The notes: a model not told the origin generated them from the letters alone. 64,000 nucleotides of DNA from Roseovarius pelagicus (GCF_025639885.1 NZ_CP106738.1:3596001-3660000); one strand, 5' to 3'; positions 35,370 to 45,962 are shown, counted from the first letter of the stretch. Translations and numbers: made by a program.

Positions 35370-36101
35370 TCAGAGGCGTCGATAGTTCGTCACAGTGGCA
35401 AATGCGGCGATCCCAACTGCGCCTGCCGTGGCGAACCAGATCACGCTTTGCGGACCGTCGGCCCAATTCGCGACGACCACCGCGATCAGTGCCCAGATCA
35501 CACCGACGGGGTAAGTAATCGCGGTTGCGCGGCGTGTCATGACGACGAGGGTCACGGTCAGCGCGATGGCCAAAGCTAGAATGGCGGCGTTTGTGCCGGT
35601 CATGAATCCCCAGCCCGCGCCGATCAGGGCCAGCGATATACTCGCCGCTGCTGTCAGCCAGCCTGCGTATAATCCCACTGGGCCAGAGGCGAATGCCGCG
35701 TCACGATCCGGGCACCGACAGAGTGCCAGCACTGCGGTGATTTGCATCGCCCATATCAATACCGTAGCCCCAAGAGGGCTGACTAGCGCCACCGGCAGCC
35801 AGAATGCACCAATCGCCAGAGAAGCAAACAACGCAGGACGCATAGACACCCAATCGGCGGCCGTTTTGCGCCACAGCATCTGAAATCCAGTTGCGATAAC
35901 CAGCCACAGATAAATCAATCCCCAGATTGCGAATGCATATCCCGCTGGTTGTGCTGGCGGGTTGTTCTGGGGGACAGGGAATTGATTAGGCTCAAACCCG
36001 CCGAACCCGGGTGTCAGTAAAGGCGATGCGACAAAGCTTAGCGCGGCGAGAAAAACAAGGTAGGGCATTGGCGGTGGATCCGTTTCGTCGGGGTCGGGCA
36101 T
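35370..36101 (-). CDS. Tryptophan-rich sensory protein (TspO/MBR-like)
   Basis: A 243-residue membrane protein with about seven hydrophobic segments. QPAGYAFAIWGLIYLWLV is the characteristic block of the long TspO-related tryptophan-rich family, and further Trp residues lie in AGW and IWA positions. Classical TspO binds porphyrins and has five helices in about 160 residues, so this is a distant, longer relative whose ligand is unknown. ATG 36101 is used; an alternative ATG at 36068 would start just before the first helix. Confidence 0.75.
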   Translation of the reverse strand: MPDPDETDPPPMPYLVFLAALSFVASPLLTPGFGGFEPNQFPVPQNNPPAQPAGYAFAIWGLIYLWLVIATGFQMLWRKTAADWVSMRPALFASLAIGAFWLPVALVSPLGATVLIWAMQITAVLALCRCPDRDAAFASGPVGLYAGWLTAAASISLALIGAGWGFMTGTNAAILALAIALTVTLVVMTRRATAITYPVGVIWALIAVVVANWADGPQSVIWFATAGAVGIAAFATVTNYRRL

Positions 36102-36178
36102 GTTATATGCCAGAACCTAATGCATGAGCGGCAAAGTCAATTCTGGCCGCTCATGTGCGCATCCCGTGCGTTGGGACG

Positions 36179-37474
36179 TCAGCCCAGAGTGCCGTCGACC
36201 ATCAGTGTCGATTTTCCGCCCAGATAGGGATGGATCACCTCTGGCAATACGACCGAGCCATCGGCCTGCTGTCCGTTTTCCAGCACGGCAATCAGACAGC
36301 GTCCGACAGCCAGTCCCGACCCGTTGAGTGTGTGCAGGAATTGCGGTTTGCCACCTTCGGCGGGCTTGAACCGGGCATTCATCCGGCGCGCCTGAAAATC
36401 GCCGCAGACCGACACGCTGCTGATCTCGCGGTAGGTATTCTGTCCGGGCAACCAAACCTCGATGTCATGGGTGCGACGCGCGCCAAACCCCATATCGCCG
36501 GTACACAGCACGACGGTGCGATAGGCGAGGCCAAGCGCCTCGAGGATGCCTTGGGCGCAGCCGGTCATACGGTCCAGCTCGTCACGGCTGTGATCAGGAT
36601 GCGTGACGCTGACCATCTCGACCTTTTCAAACTGGTGCTGCCGCAGCATTCCAGCCGTGTCGCGCCCGGCGCTGCCCGCTTCCGAGCGGAAACACTGGGT
36701 GTGGGCCACATAGCGGCGCGGCAGATAGTCTGCATCCACGGTCATACCGTTCACGATGTTGGTTAGGGTGACCTCGGCCGTGGGCACCAGCCACCAGCCA
36801 TTGGTGGTGCGATAGCTGTCCTCGCCGAACTTGGGCAGTTGTCCGGTGCCCAGCATCATTTCATCGCGCACCAGCACAGGCGTCCATGTCTCGGTCAGCC
36901 CGTTCTGGTCGATATGGGTGTTGATCATGAACTGCGCCAGTGCGCGGTGAATGCGGGCTACGGCACCGCTGAGAACGACAAAGCGTGCCCCGCTCAGCTT
37001 GGCTGCGGTCTCGAAATCCATACCGGAAATGACACTGGGGATTTCGTAATGTTCCTTGGGCGCGAAATCGAGTGTGCGAGGTGTGCCCCAGCGGTGAATT
37101 TCCACATTGTCGGCTTCGTCCGCGCCTTCGGGCGTGTCGTCATATGGCAGATTGGGGATGCCCATCAGCATCTCGGACAGTTGTGTATCGAGCGCTTTGG
37201 CCTCGGTCTGCATTTCGGCCACTTCGGCCTTCTTCTCGCCGACGAGCGCGCGAAGCCGTTCGAATTCGGCATCATCGCCGCTGGCCTTGGCGGCGCCGAC
37301 CTCTTTGGAGGCTTTGTTCTGGTCGGCTTGTGCCCGCTCTGCCGCCGCGATCTTGCTGCGGCGCGCTTCATCCAGAGCAAGGATATCGGACGAGACCGGC
37401 GAAACCCCCGGACGCCGCGTCAGGGCGGCGTCAAAGGCGGCAGGATTTTCGCGGATCGCACGGATGTCATGCAT
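36179..37474 (-). CDS. serS: Serine--tRNA ligase
   Basis: A 431-residue class II aminoacyl-tRNA synthetase. [18 protein letters not shown] at the start leads to the long antiparallel coiled-coil arm (about residues 30-100) that grips tRNA-Ser. Motif 2 is visible as [21 protein letters not shown] (two overlapping parts) and motif 3 as [17 protein letters not shown]. Start ATG 37474 fits the conserved N-terminus. A tRNA-Ser gene is also present at 60917 in this window. Confidence 0.97.
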   Translation of the reverse strand: MHDIRAIRENPAAFDAALTRRPGVSPVSSDILALDEARRSKIAAAERAQADQNKASKEVGAAKASGDDAEFERLRALVGEKKAEVAEMQTEAKALDTQLSEMLMGIPNLPYDDTPEGADEADNVEIHRWGTPRTLDFAPKEHYEIPSVISGMDFETAAKLSGARFVVLSGAVARIHRALAQFMINTHIDQNGLTETWTPVLVRDEMMLGTGQLPKFGEDSYRTTNGWWLVPTAEVTLTNIVNGMTVDADYLPRRYVAHTQCFRSEAGSAGRDTAGMLRQHQFEKVEMVSVTHPDHSRDELDRMTGCAQGILEALGLAYRTVVLCTGDMGFGARRTHDIEVWLPGQNTYREISSVSVCGDFQARRMNARFKPAEGGKPQFLHTLNGSGLAVGRCLIAVLENGQQADGSVVLPEVIHPYLGGKSTLMVDGTLG

Positions 37475-37552
37475 AGGTCTGTCCTCGGCGTTTGGTGAAT
37501 CACTTGGTAGCCGGGTTATGCACCACAATCGCGGCCGGGTGTAGGGTGCGGT

Positions 37553-38794
37553 TTATTCCGCAGGCGCGACATTCTCGTCCCGGTCGGCCCAGAGGATCAC
37601 CACGAGTGCAGCTGATGCGAGCACACCGAAGCCGCCGATCAGTGGCAGAACGCCGCCGTCAAAGAGATGCCCCAGATACCATGCCAGCGGCAGCGATATG
37701 AATGTAGTGCCCGAACCCACCAGCGCCGCCCCAAGCCCCGCGATATGGCCCAACGGTTCCATCGCGATGGCATTGAGGTTGCCGAACAGAATGCCGGTGC
37801 AGAAGAAAACCACCAGAAGCCAGAGCATGAACATCCAGAAGGGTGGCACCCCATCGAACATCACTACGGGTCCGGCAAAGAGGGCTGATGCAATGGCGAT
37901 TCCGATCATTGCAGTGCGCGTCAACGAGCGCATGCCGAGGCGCATCACCAGCATCGAGTTGACCATCGAGGCGCCGCCAATGGCGAGTGCTGCCATGGCG
38001 AAGTAAAGCGCAAAGAGGGGCCCGGTATCATAGATCTGCTGAAATATCTGCTGTGCTGTACTGAGATAGGTCAGGAACGCACCAAAGATCAGCCCGGCCG
38101 CCACGGTATAGCCGATTGCGACGCGAGAGGCGCAAACTTCAACCAGACCGGTCTGGATGCTGCGTAGGGAAAAGGGCCGACGCGCATCGTGTGGCAGTGT
38201 CTCGGGCTGGCGCAGTGCAAACCATCCGCATGCGCCGACGGCCATTGCGATCAGTACGCCGAACATCGCGTGCCAATCGCTGAAGGCCAGCACCAACTGG
38301 CCGACTGCGGGCGCAATCGTGGGTACAAGGATGAATACCGCCATCACCACCGACATGATCCGAGCCATTTCGCGTCCGGCAAAACCGTCCCGCACCAACG
38401 CGATCGTGACAATGCGTGGAAAGGCGGCTCCGAACCCTTGCAGCACGCGCCCGGCGATCATCGCCTCCCAGCTTTGGGCCCAGAGCGACAGGGCGCACCC
38501 GACGAGAAAGATCGCGTAACCGCCATAGATCACCGGCTTGCGCCCAAAGCTGTCCGACATCGGCCCGGCCAAGGCCTGCCCCAAGGCGAATCCGAGAAAG
38601 AGCGAGGAAATCACCAGCTGCGTCTGATTAGGGTCTGAAACCCCCAGATCGCTGCCGATCCGGTCCAACGCAGGTAGCATTACATCGGTGGCCATCGCGG
38701 TGATCGACACCATGAATGCCATGAGAATCACGAACTCGACAAAACCGAGCGGTGTGCGTGTGGTCGCTAATGGAGCGGGGGAATTCAGGGTCAT
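37553..38794 (-). CDS. Bcr/CflA-type MFS multidrug efflux transporter
   Basis: A 413-residue major facilitator protein with twelve predicted helices. TDVMLPALDRIGSDLGVS after the first helix, GQALAGPMSDSFGRKPVIYGG (motif A, two overlapping parts) and GRVLQGFGAAFPRIVTIALVRD (motif for the Bcr/CflA group) identify the drug:proton antiporter 1 class. The substrate is not predictable. It is a single gene transcribed in the same direction as serS. Confidence 0.9.
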   Translation of the reverse strand: MTLNSPAPLATTRTPLGFVEFVILMAFMVSITAMATDVMLPALDRIGSDLGVSDPNQTQLVISSLFLGFALGQALAGPMSDSFGRKPVIYGGYAIFLVGCALSLWAQSWEAMIAGRVLQGFGAAFPRIVTIALVRDGFAGREMARIMSVVMAVFILVPTIAPAVGQLVLAFSDWHAMFGVLIAMAVGACGWFALRQPETLPHDARRPFSLRSIQTGLVEVCASRVAIGYTVAAGLIFGAFLTYLSTAQQIFQQIYDTGPLFALYFAMAALAIGGASMVNSMLVMRLGMRSLTRTAMIGIAIASALFAGPVVMFDGVPPFWMFMLWLLVVFFCTGILFGNLNAIAMEPLGHIAGLGAALVGSGTTFISLPLAWYLGHLFDGGVLPLIGGFGVLASAALVVILWADRDENVAPAE

Positions 38795-38914
38795 GGGGTT
38801 CTTTACGCCCGGAATGCAGGGGCAGGCAATCGCTGTTGGGCCGGATTTCTGTGCAAATTTGCGGTGCTGACTGTGGAGGCAGCAGAATACGTATGCGTCA
38901 GTTTGCGAGTTCCG

Positions 38915-40591
38915 TCAGACCCATCGCAATTCGGCGGGCCGGATTTCAAAGCCGATGTGGTGCTCGCCACCTGACAGCCCTTCGACGGTGTGATTGAACA
39001 GGCGGCGCCAAAATGGTTGTACTGTCACCCCTTCGTCGCGCAGCAGTTTCTGACAGCGACCGACCAGTGCGCGGCGTTTGTCGATGTCGAGTGTCGCCAA
39101 CGCCTCTTCCAACGCTGCATCGAATTCGGCGTTTGCCCAGCCAAATTCGTTCCAGACTTCATCAGAGCGATAGGCCAGCGCGTAGGTCTGTACCCCCAGC
39201 GGGCGGTGGCCCCAATCCGTCGTACTGAAGGGGAAATTCATCCAGTTGGTCCAATAGATCGCGCCGGGCACGATCGTGCGGCGTACGTTGATGCCCGCAT
39301 CTCGCAACAGGGCAGCAGCAGCATCGGCGGTGTTGCGCCGCCAGTTGTCGTCAAGCGAGACAAGCTCGTGTTCGAAATCGGCCATACCTGCCTCTGCCAT
39401 CAGCGCGCGCGCGGCGGCGGGATCGTATTCGGGCAGCGGCATGGCCGTGTATTCGGGATGCAGGGGGGAAATATGGTGGTTTTCTGCCAAGATACCGCGA
39501 TCAGAGTATCCTAGCTCCAACAGGATTTCGTTGCTCATGGCCAGTTGTAGCGCGCGGCGCACGCGGACATCTGCGTAGGGTGTGGTGCCGTCCACTTCGG
39601 CCTTTTGGTTGGGGCGGATCACGATGGTGGCGGCTGTTATGATATCATTCTCGACCCAGCCATCCATGCCGCCAAAAACTTCGACGAAATCACCCTCTAC
39701 GGAATGGGTCATGTCGATCCGACCGGCTTCGGCGGCGGCGGCATAGCTGGCGGGATCGGTGCCCAGATCGATGAATTCGATCCGTTCCATCCATGCACCG
39801 TTGCCGGCATTCCACCACCGGTGGCTGTCATTGCGCACCAAAACCGCACCTACGCCAGGTGTGACGCGTTCGGGCAGATACGGTCCGGTGCCGATTGGTG
39901 CCTCCATCATGTTATCGGGATCGAATCCGGCGGGCACAATGGCTGCTGGGTAATCGGCCATGCCGGCGATCAAGGAAATGTCTGCGCGGGGCAAGTTGAC
40001 GATCACGGTCAGATCGTCGGGGGTCGTGACCGCACCGTCGATCAACTGGCCGGTATCGGGATCGACCAACACCGCAAAACGCCCGGCCATGGAATTGCCC
40101 GGCGCACTCTTGTCGCACCAACGCGCGATGTTACGCGCCACGTCAGCCGATGTGAATGGAACACCATTGTTCCAGGTTACGCCGGGGCGTACGCGCAGTG
40201 TGTAACGGCGGGCGTCGTGGCTGATTTCCCAATCTTGCAACAGTTGCGGCAGGAACGTGCCGTCGTTTTCATACGTGACGAGGTATTCCAGCCAACCTCT
40301 TGTAACGTTGGCGGCCTGAAACCAATCAAAACTGCGTGGGTCGCCGACAGGCCGGACTTCCATCTGGATTCGGACGGCCGCGCCGTTGGCGGCACTTGGC
40401 TCAGATTCTCCGGTATCGGCCCGCGCGGGGGCAGACAAACCCAACATTGCATAGGCTGTGGCGGTACTGGCACCAAAGCTGCTGGCCAGCGCCAAAAATT
40501 CGCGACGGCTCACACCATCGTCGCGGGCGTGGTCTGCCTGCTCCACGATCGAACGGGGGAGGGGGCGACCGGAACGGGTAAGCCAGCTCAT
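38915..40591 (-). CDS. ABC transporter substrate-binding protein (peptide/opine family), Tat exported
   Basis: A 558-residue SBP_bac_5 family protein from ATG 40591 with GAGG upstream. A twin-arginine signal SRREFLALASSFGAS lies at about residues 29-43, preceded by a long basic N-region, so export of a folded protein is likely. YTLRVRPGVTWNNGVPFTSADV and IEFIDLGTDPASYAAAAEAGRIDM-type blocks (read in parts) match dipeptide/nickel-binding proteins. No permease or ATPase gene is adjacent, so its transporter partner must lie elsewhere. Confidence 0.9.
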   Translation of the reverse strand: MSWLTRSGRPLPRSIVEQADHARDDGVSRREFLALASSFGASTATAYAMLGLSAPARADTGESEPSAANGAAVRIQMEVRPVGDPRSFDWFQAANVTRGWLEYLVTYENDGTFLPQLLQDWEISHDARRYTLRVRPGVTWNNGVPFTSADVARNIARWCDKSAPGNSMAGRFAVLVDPDTGQLIDGAVTTPDDLTVIVNLPRADISLIAGMADYPAAIVPAGFDPDNMMEAPIGTGPYLPERVTPGVGAVLVRNDSHRWWNAGNGAWMERIEFIDLGTDPASYAAAAEAGRIDMTHSVEGDFVEVFGGMDGWVENDIITAATIVIRPNQKAEVDGTTPYADVRVRRALQLAMSNEILLELGYSDRGILAENHHISPLHPEYTAMPLPEYDPAAARALMAEAGMADFEHELVSLDDNWRRNTADAAAALLRDAGINVRRTIVPGAIYWTNWMNFPFSTTDWGHRPLGVQTYALAYRSDEVWNEFGWANAEFDAALEEALATLDIDKRRALVGRCQKLLRDEGVTVQPFWRRLFNHTVEGLSGGEHHIGFEIRPAELRWV

Positions 40592-40751
40592 GCGAAATCC
40601 TCGCGTCTGGGCGATATGCGAGGTGGGCACATGCAACCCTGCCCCGGAATCGGATTGGTCTGTATATCCTTTGTCGGCCATACTGCCGCGGATGGCAAAT
40701 CAGAACTCCGCTTGCTATTGATACTGTCAGTCCCGGTTTTGGTTTGGTATG

Positions 40752-41453
40752 TCAGGTTGCACTGCCCACAGGGGGCGCGGCCAGACATGGTGCGGAAAAT
40801 GGTGTCGGCCCGAGCCCCTCCAGTGCAGCAATGCGCTGTGTGCTCGCTCGCGTGTCCATGGAGCGCGTGATCGCATACAGTGCAGGCCATTGACCAAGGT
40901 CGAACCAGCCAGTGCCCCCTGTGGGATAAAGCGCCATCCAGCGCAGCATAGGGGCAAGGTAGAGGTCGATCAGGCTGGGGTCTGGCGCACCAAAGACGGC
41001 GCCGGTCGCATGTGCATCCAGTGTATTCAGGTGCCGGGCGATATTCTGTTGTGTTCTGGCGCGCAACGCGGCCTCCAGCTTTGCATCCGGGCCGATGTAT
41101 TTATCAGCGTAGAAGGTCATGCGGAGCGCGGGGTGTACTGTGTTGGCCAAAAAGATCAGCCATTTCAGGAAATCGCCTCGACGTGGATTGCCGGGGTGAG
41201 GGGCCAGAGCACCAGGGTAGGCTTCATCCAACCAGAGCAGGATCGCGGCCGTCTCGAAAATCGCGCCGTGGGGTGTCTCGATGGCCGGAATCAGGCCGTT
41301 TGGATTGATCCTGCGGTAATCGGCGCTGTCTTGTGCCCGGATGGCACGATCAACCAGCACAGTTTCGTAGGCGCAGCCTAACTCCTCCAGCGCAAGGCGG
41401 ATGATCAGCGAAGCGTTATCGGGCGCATAATGCAAGCGGAGTGGTAGTTTCAT
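40752..41453 (-). CDS. Glutathione S-transferase family protein
   Basis: A 233-residue cytoplasmic protein from ATG 41453. The N-terminal thioredoxin-like domain has LHYAPDNASLIIRLALEELG and the glutathione-binding cis-Pro region GLIPAIETPHGAIFETAAIL (Pro followed by ET/ESxAI-type motif). The C-terminal helical domain contains DPSLIDLYLAPMLRW. Catalytic Ser/Cys is not certain; Ser18 follows Asn16-Ala17 near the expected position. It is divergent from rpiA-gor, which includes glutathione reductase. Confidence 0.88.
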   Translation of the reverse strand: MKLPLRLHYAPDNASLIIRLALEELGCAYETVLVDRAIRAQDSADYRRINPNGLIPAIETPHGAIFETAAILLWLDEAYPGALAPHPGNPRRGDFLKWLIFLANTVHPALRMTFYADKYIGPDAKLEAALRARTQQNIARHLNTLDAHATGAVFGAPDPSLIDLYLAPMLRWMALYPTGGTGWFDLGQWPALYAITRSMDTRASTQRIAALEGLGPTPFSAPCLAAPPVGSAT

Positions 41454-41671
41454 GGCTATGCGTACCGCGCCGTAAGTGACATGGCGAGGCTTGTTATGGC
41501 CAAACGCATTTTCACGCAGACCACAAAAGGAATAAGGCCGTGACCAATGGCCGGGCACGGCGGGCCCGATGGTCTTGCGCAAGCAATCGGGATGGGTCGG
41601 CAGGGTAATTCATCCTCGCACCTTTTGGGCTTCTCTCTTATACCAGTCGCAATCACGAAGGAGTCGCTGCC

Positions 41672-42460
41672 ATGACTGGGGAACTGTCGCCAATAGACAA
41701 GGCAAAATTCGTCGCCGCCAAGCGGGCAGTGGATTTTGTCGAGGATGGAATGCGCGTCGGCTTGGGGACCGGCAGTACTGCGGCGTGGATGGTGCGTTGT
41801 CTGGGTGAATTGGTGCGCGAGGATGGTCTGAAAATCCGCGGCGTGCCGACGTCGACGCGCACGGCGCAACTGGCCAGCGAAGTCGGAATCGAGGTGATCA
41901 GTCTTGACGAGGCCAAGTGGCTGGACCTGACGATTGATGGGGCGGATGAATTCGACGGTGAATTGAACCTGATCAAAGGTGGCGGCGGTGCGCTGTTACA
42001 GGAAAAGATCGTGGCGACGGCAAGCGACCAGATGATCGTGATCGCGGACGCGGCCAAAGAGGTGGAGCGGCTGGGGGCTTTTCCACTACCCGTCGAAGTG
42101 ATCCCGTTTGGCTGGCAGACCAGTCGCGCGCTGATTGAGGAAATGTTGATCTCGGTCGATGTGATGGGGCGCGACGTATCATTGCGGATGAACGGCACGC
42201 GACCGTTCGTCACCGACGAAGGCAATCATATCCTTGACCTGCATCTGGGCCGGATTGGCAATGCTCGCCAACTGGCGATGGTATTGAACCAAATCCCCGG
42301 CGTGGTTGAAAATGGCTTGTTTATAGATATCTGCGATGTGGTCGTGATCGGCTATGGCGATGGCCGCGTCGAGATGCGCGACATCAATGAGGGTACGGTA
42401 GAGCGGGATCGCCTCGATTTTGTCGAGAGTGACAACCTTTTCACCGACATGATGGACTGA
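41672..42460 (+). CDS. rpiA: Ribose-5-phosphate isomerase A
   Basis: A 262-residue enzyme of the pentose phosphate pathway converting ribose 5-phosphate to ribulose 5-phosphate. VGLGTGSTAAWMV is the phosphate loop, TIDGADEFD carries catalytic acids, and LIKGGGGALLQEKIVA contains the Lys and Glu of the active site. The C-terminal IPGVVENGLF is conserved. AAGGAG precedes the ATG. It is followed by glutathione reductase 22 bases later, suggesting one transcript that links NADPH supply and its use. Confidence 0.96.
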   Translation: MTGELSPIDKAKFVAAKRAVDFVEDGMRVGLGTGSTAAWMVRCLGELVREDGLKIRGVPTSTRTAQLASEVGIEVISLDEAKWLDLTIDGADEFDGELNLIKGGGGALLQEKIVATASDQMIVIADAAKEVERLGAFPLPVEVIPFGWQTSRALIEEMLISVDVMGRDVSLRMNGTRPFVTDEGNHILDLHLGRIGNARQLAMVLNQIPGVVENGLFIDICDVVVIGYGDGRVEMRDINEGTVERDRLDFVESDNLFTDMMD

Positions 42461-42482
42461 AAGTAGCGGGCAGGGGACAGGC

Positions 42483-43838
42483 ATGAGTTTTGACTACGAT
42501 CTATTCGTGATCGGCGGCGGATCCGGTGGGGTGCGTGCCGCGCGTGTGGCTGCCGCCGAAGGCGCCAAGGTCGCCTTGGCCGAAGAAGATCGGTATGGCG
42601 GTACGTGTGTTATTCGCGGCTGCGTGCCGAAAAAGCTGATGGTGTTCGCCAGCGAATATCCCGACGCGATAGAGGATGCGCGCGCCTATGGCTGGACTGT
42701 GCATTCCGGGGGCTTCAACTGGGGTGATTTCAGCACCAAGCTGCGGTCAGAACTGGACCGGCTGGAAGACGTTTATCGCAGTATTCTGTCCGGTAGCGGC
42801 GTTACCACCTATGACGCGCGCGCCGTGTTGAAGGATGCGCATACGGTCAGCCTGTCCACTGGCGAGGTCTTCACCGCCAAACACATTCTGGTGGCGTCGG
42901 GTGGTCATCCGGTGCGCCCTGATCTGCCGGGGGCTGAGTGTGGAATCGTCAGCGACGACATCTTTCATCTGGAAACTTTGCCGAAATCCATCCTGATCGT
43001 CGGAGGCGGCTATATCGCCTGCGAGTTTGCCTGTATCCTGAATGGGCTGGGCGTTCAGGTGACGCAGTATTATCGGGGCGCGCAGGTGTTGCGCGGTTTT
43101 GATGACGAGGCGCGCGGACTGGTAGCAGAAGAAATGCAGCAGTCAGGCATCGATTTGCATTTGGGCACCAATATCCTCGAAATGGCGCCAACAGAGGGCG
43201 GGTGCCGGGTGAAATCCACCAATGGCACGGAAAAGGTATTCGAACAGGTGTTTTTCGCCACCGGACGCAAACCGAACACGGGCGGACTGGGGCTGGCAGA
43301 GGCTGGGGTGGAATTGGGTCGCAATGGTGAAATCATTGTCGATAAATTCAGCCAGACCGCTGTGCCATCAATTTATGCCATCGGCGACGTGACCGATCGC
43401 GTGGCGCTGACGCCGGTCGCGATCCGCGAAGGCATGGCCTTTGTTGAAACCGTGTTCAAAGGCAATCCGACGCCAGTTGATCATGCGTTGATCCCCACCG
43501 CGATTTTTACCCAACCTGAGGTTGGAACGGTGGGGATGACCGAAGAAGAAGCTCGCGAACAGGAAACAGTCGAGATTTACTGTACCTCGTTCAAGCCGAT
43601 GCAGCAGGCCTTTGCCGGGCGTCAGAACCGGGTGCTGATGAAGCTGGTCGTGAGTCAGAAAACGCGCAAGGTGTTAGGGTGTCATATCGTGGCGCCGGGT
43701 GCGGGCGAGATGATCCAGTTGGCGGGGATTGCAATCAAAATGGGCGCGACCAAGGAGGACTTTGACCGGACATGTGCGGTGCATCCGACCATGTCCGAAG
43801 AAATCGTGACCATGAAAACCCCTATTCGCACGGTTTGA
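42483..43838 (+). CDS. gor: Glutathione-disulfide reductase
   Basis: A 451-residue FAD-dependent disulfide reductase that regenerates glutathione with NADPH. The FAD site is FVIGGGSGGVRAAR near residues 8-21. The redox-active GGTCVIRGCVPKK provides Cys42 and Cys47, and VHPTMSEEIVTM near the C-terminus holds the catalytic His-Glu pair. The glutathione-reductase-type NADP site is ILIVGGGYIACEFA. The context with rpiA supports an antioxidant NADPH role. Confidence 0.95.
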   Translation: MSFDYDLFVIGGGSGGVRAARVAAAEGAKVALAEEDRYGGTCVIRGCVPKKLMVFASEYPDAIEDARAYGWTVHSGGFNWGDFSTKLRSELDRLEDVYRSILSGSGVTTYDARAVLKDAHTVSLSTGEVFTAKHILVASGGHPVRPDLPGAECGIVSDDIFHLETLPKSILIVGGGYIACEFACILNGLGVQVTQYYRGAQVLRGFDDEARGLVAEEMQQSGIDLHLGTNILEMAPTEGGCRVKSTNGTEKVFEQVFFATGRKPNTGGLGLAEAGVELGRNGEIIVDKFSQTAVPSIYAIGDVTDRVALTPVAIREGMAFVETVFKGNPTPVDHALIPTAIFTQPEVGTVGMTEEEAREQETVEIYCTSFKPMQQAFAGRQNRVLMKLVVSQKTRKVLGCHIVAPGAGEMIQLAGIAIKMGATKEDFDRTCAVHPTMSEEIVTMKTPIRTV

Positions 43839-43933
43839 ACAGGCTTGTTGGGTTGATTTTTGGGCGCGGCTATACAGTTTAAAGATAACGTTTGCGCGTA
43901 GCGCAGGCCAAGAGACAGAAGGAAAACGACACG

Positions 43934-45091
43934 ATGGCAGGACAGTCTGGCGGCCCTTGGGGCGGCGGCGGAAATTCAGGTGGCGGCAATGGCTCTGGTG
44001 GTGATAACCGCGGAAATGGCGGTAATCGGGGCGGACGTCGCCCACCAGAGGGTAGCAGTCAGATTCCCGAAATCGATGAACTGATGAAGAAAGGCCAAGA
44101 TCAGTTGCGCGTGCTGATGGGCGGACGCGGTGGCGGCGGTGGCACGAACGGCACCGGCGGCGGCTCGGGCGGTCCGGGCCTGACACGCGGTACCGTCTTC
44201 ATCGGGCTGTTGATCGCTGTCGGTATGTGGTTGTTCGCCAGCTTTTACACGGTCAAACCCGAAGAGCGCGCAGTTGAGCTGTTCTTGGGCGAGTATCACC
44301 GCACCACGGGATCAGGTGCGCATTTGGCACCGTGGCCATTCATCACCTACGAGAAGGTCGCAGTGACCAGCGAACGTAACGAGGATATCGGCGTGGGTGT
44401 ACGCGGGTCCGAGGCGGGGCTGATGCTGACCGGCGACGAAAACATCGTCGATATTGATTTCCAAGTGGTTTGGAACATTAACGATCCGGCAAAGTATCTG
44501 TTTAACCTTCGCGATCCGCGCATGACCATCCGCGCTGTGTCTGAATCGGCCATGCGCGAGATCATCGCGCAATCGCAACTGGCCCCTATCCTGAACCGTG
44601 ATCGGGGCGTGATTGCCTCGCGGCTCGAGGAATTGATCCAGTCCACACTGGACAGCTACGACAGCGGCGTGGACGTGATCCGTGTCAACTTTGACAAGGC
44701 TGATCCGCCGCAACAGGTGATTGACGCCTTCCGTGAAGTGCAGGCCGCTGAGCAGCAACGTGACCGGCTGGAAAAAGAGGCCGACGCCTACGCTGCCCGC
44801 GTTCTCGCGCAGGCGCGTGGTGAAGCTGCACAAACGCTGGAAGAGGCTGAAGGGTATCGTGCGCGTGTCGTGAACGAGGCCGAAGGTGAAGCAAGCCGGT
44901 TCTCCGCGGTTCTGACCGAGTATCAGAAAGCACCGGAGATCACCCGCAAGCGTCTCTATCTCGAAGCGATGGAAGAAGTGTTGGGCGATATGGACAAGAT
45001 TATCCTCGACGAAAATCAGGGCGGCGGAGGTCAGGGCATTGTTCCTTATCTGCCACTCAATGAACTGCGCCGTAATTCGGGAGAACAATAA
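43934..45091 (+). CDS. hflK: FtsH protease modulator HflK
   Basis: A 385-residue SPFH/band-7 membrane protein that with HflC forms a cage around the FtsH protease. The ATG at 43934 starts a cytoplasmic Gly/Asn/Arg-rich region of about 90 residues, followed by one helix (GTVFIGLLIAVGMWLFASFY) and the periplasmic SPFH domain (VKPEERAVELFLGEYH, DENIVDIDFQVVWNI). A coiled region rich in Ala, Glu and Arg follows (EQQRDRLEKEADAYAARVL). It precedes hflC by one base. Confidence 0.95.
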   Translation: MAGQSGGPWGGGGNSGGGNGSGGDNRGNGGNRGGRRPPEGSSQIPEIDELMKKGQDQLRVLMGGRGGGGGTNGTGGGSGGPGLTRGTVFIGLLIAVGMWLFASFYTVKPEERAVELFLGEYHRTTGSGAHLAPWPFITYEKVAVTSERNEDIGVGVRGSEAGLMLTGDENIVDIDFQVVWNINDPAKYLFNLRDPRMTIRAVSESAMREIIAQSQLAPILNRDRGVIASRLEELIQSTLDSYDSGVDVIRVNFDKADPPQQVIDAFREVQAAEQQRDRLEKEADAYAARVLAQARGEAAQTLEEAEGYRARVVNEAEGEASRFSAVLTEYQKAPEITRKRLYLEAMEEVLGDMDKIILDENQGGGGQGIVPYLPLNELRRNSGEQ

Positions 45092-45092
45092 G

Positions 45093-45962
45093 ATGCGGAA
45101 ATCAGCTTTTTTCCTACCGGTGCTTGCTGTCGTTGTTATCACAGCACTCAGCTCGGTTTTTATCGTGGACGAGCGCGAGAAGGTTCTCGTGCTCCAGTTC
45201 TCTAAGATTATCGCGGTCAAAGAAGAGCCGGGACTTGGTTTCAAAATTCCGCTGATCCAAGAGGTCGTGCGTTATGATGACCGTATCCTGAGCCGCGACA
45301 TCGACCCGCTGGAAGTCACGCCACTGGATGACAGGCGTCTGGTGGTGGATGCATTCGCGCGCTACCGGATATCCGAAGTGCAGAAGTTCCGTGAGGCCGT
45401 CGGTGATGGTGGTATTCCGTTCGCCGAAAACCGTCTGGATTCGATCCTGCGGTCGAAAACTCGTGAAATCCTCGGTTCGGTCAGTTCGAATGATATTCTC
45501 AGTTCTGACCGTGCCGCGCTGATGCTGCGTATTCGCAACGCCGCTATCGCCGACGCCAATGCGCTGGGGATCGAGGTGGTAGACGTACGGTTGAAGCGTA
45601 CGGACCTGCCAAGTCAGAACCTTGACGCGACTTTTGCCCGGATGCGTGCTGAGCGCGAGCGGGAAGCCGCCGATGAGGTCGCTCGCGGTAACGAGGCGGC
45701 CCAGCGTGTCCGCGCGCAAGCGGACCGGACCCAAGTGGAGATCGTATCAGACGCCAAACGTCAGGCCGAAATCACACGAGGCGAGGCTGACGCCAAAAGC
45801 AACGCGATCTTTAACCAAGCGTTCGGAGCCGATCAGGAGTTCTTTGAATTCTATCGTTCACTGAATGCCTACAGGATCGCACTGCGCGGCGATAACTCTT
45901 CTATTGTGATGTCGCCAGATAGTGAATTCTTCAACTACTTCAACTCGGTAACGGCCGAGTAA
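45093..45962 (+). CDS. hflC: FtsH protease modulator HflC
   Basis: A 289-residue SPFH membrane protein, partner of HflK. The ATG at 45093 has GGGAG ten bases upstream. An N-terminal helix (FFLPVLAVVVITALSSVFIV) leads to VDEREKVLVLQFSKI and GLGFKIPLIQEVVRYDDRIL, both typical of HflC. The C-terminal end FFEFYRSLNAY matches the conserved tail. The stop shares one base with the start of the next gene (TAATG). Confidence 0.95.
   Translation: MRKSAFFLPVLAVVVITALSSVFIVDEREKVLVLQFSKIIAVKEEPGLGFKIPLIQEVVRYDDRILSRDIDPLEVTPLDDRRLVVDAFARYRISEVQKFREAVGDGGIPFAENRLDSILRSKTREILGSVSSNDILSSDRAALMLRIRNAAIADANALGIEVVDVRLKRTDLPSQNLDATFARMRAEREREAADEVARGNEAAQRVRAQADRTQVEIVSDAKRQAEITRGEADAKSNAIFNQAFGADQEFFEFYRSLNAYRIALRGDNSSIVMSPDSEFFNYFNSVTAE

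Noticed and set aside
39605..40870. Open frame of 421 codons on the + strand opposite the peptide-binding protein
   Set aside because: Antisense shadow of a gene with clear Tat signal and SBP motifs; composition Gly/His-rich without known motifs.
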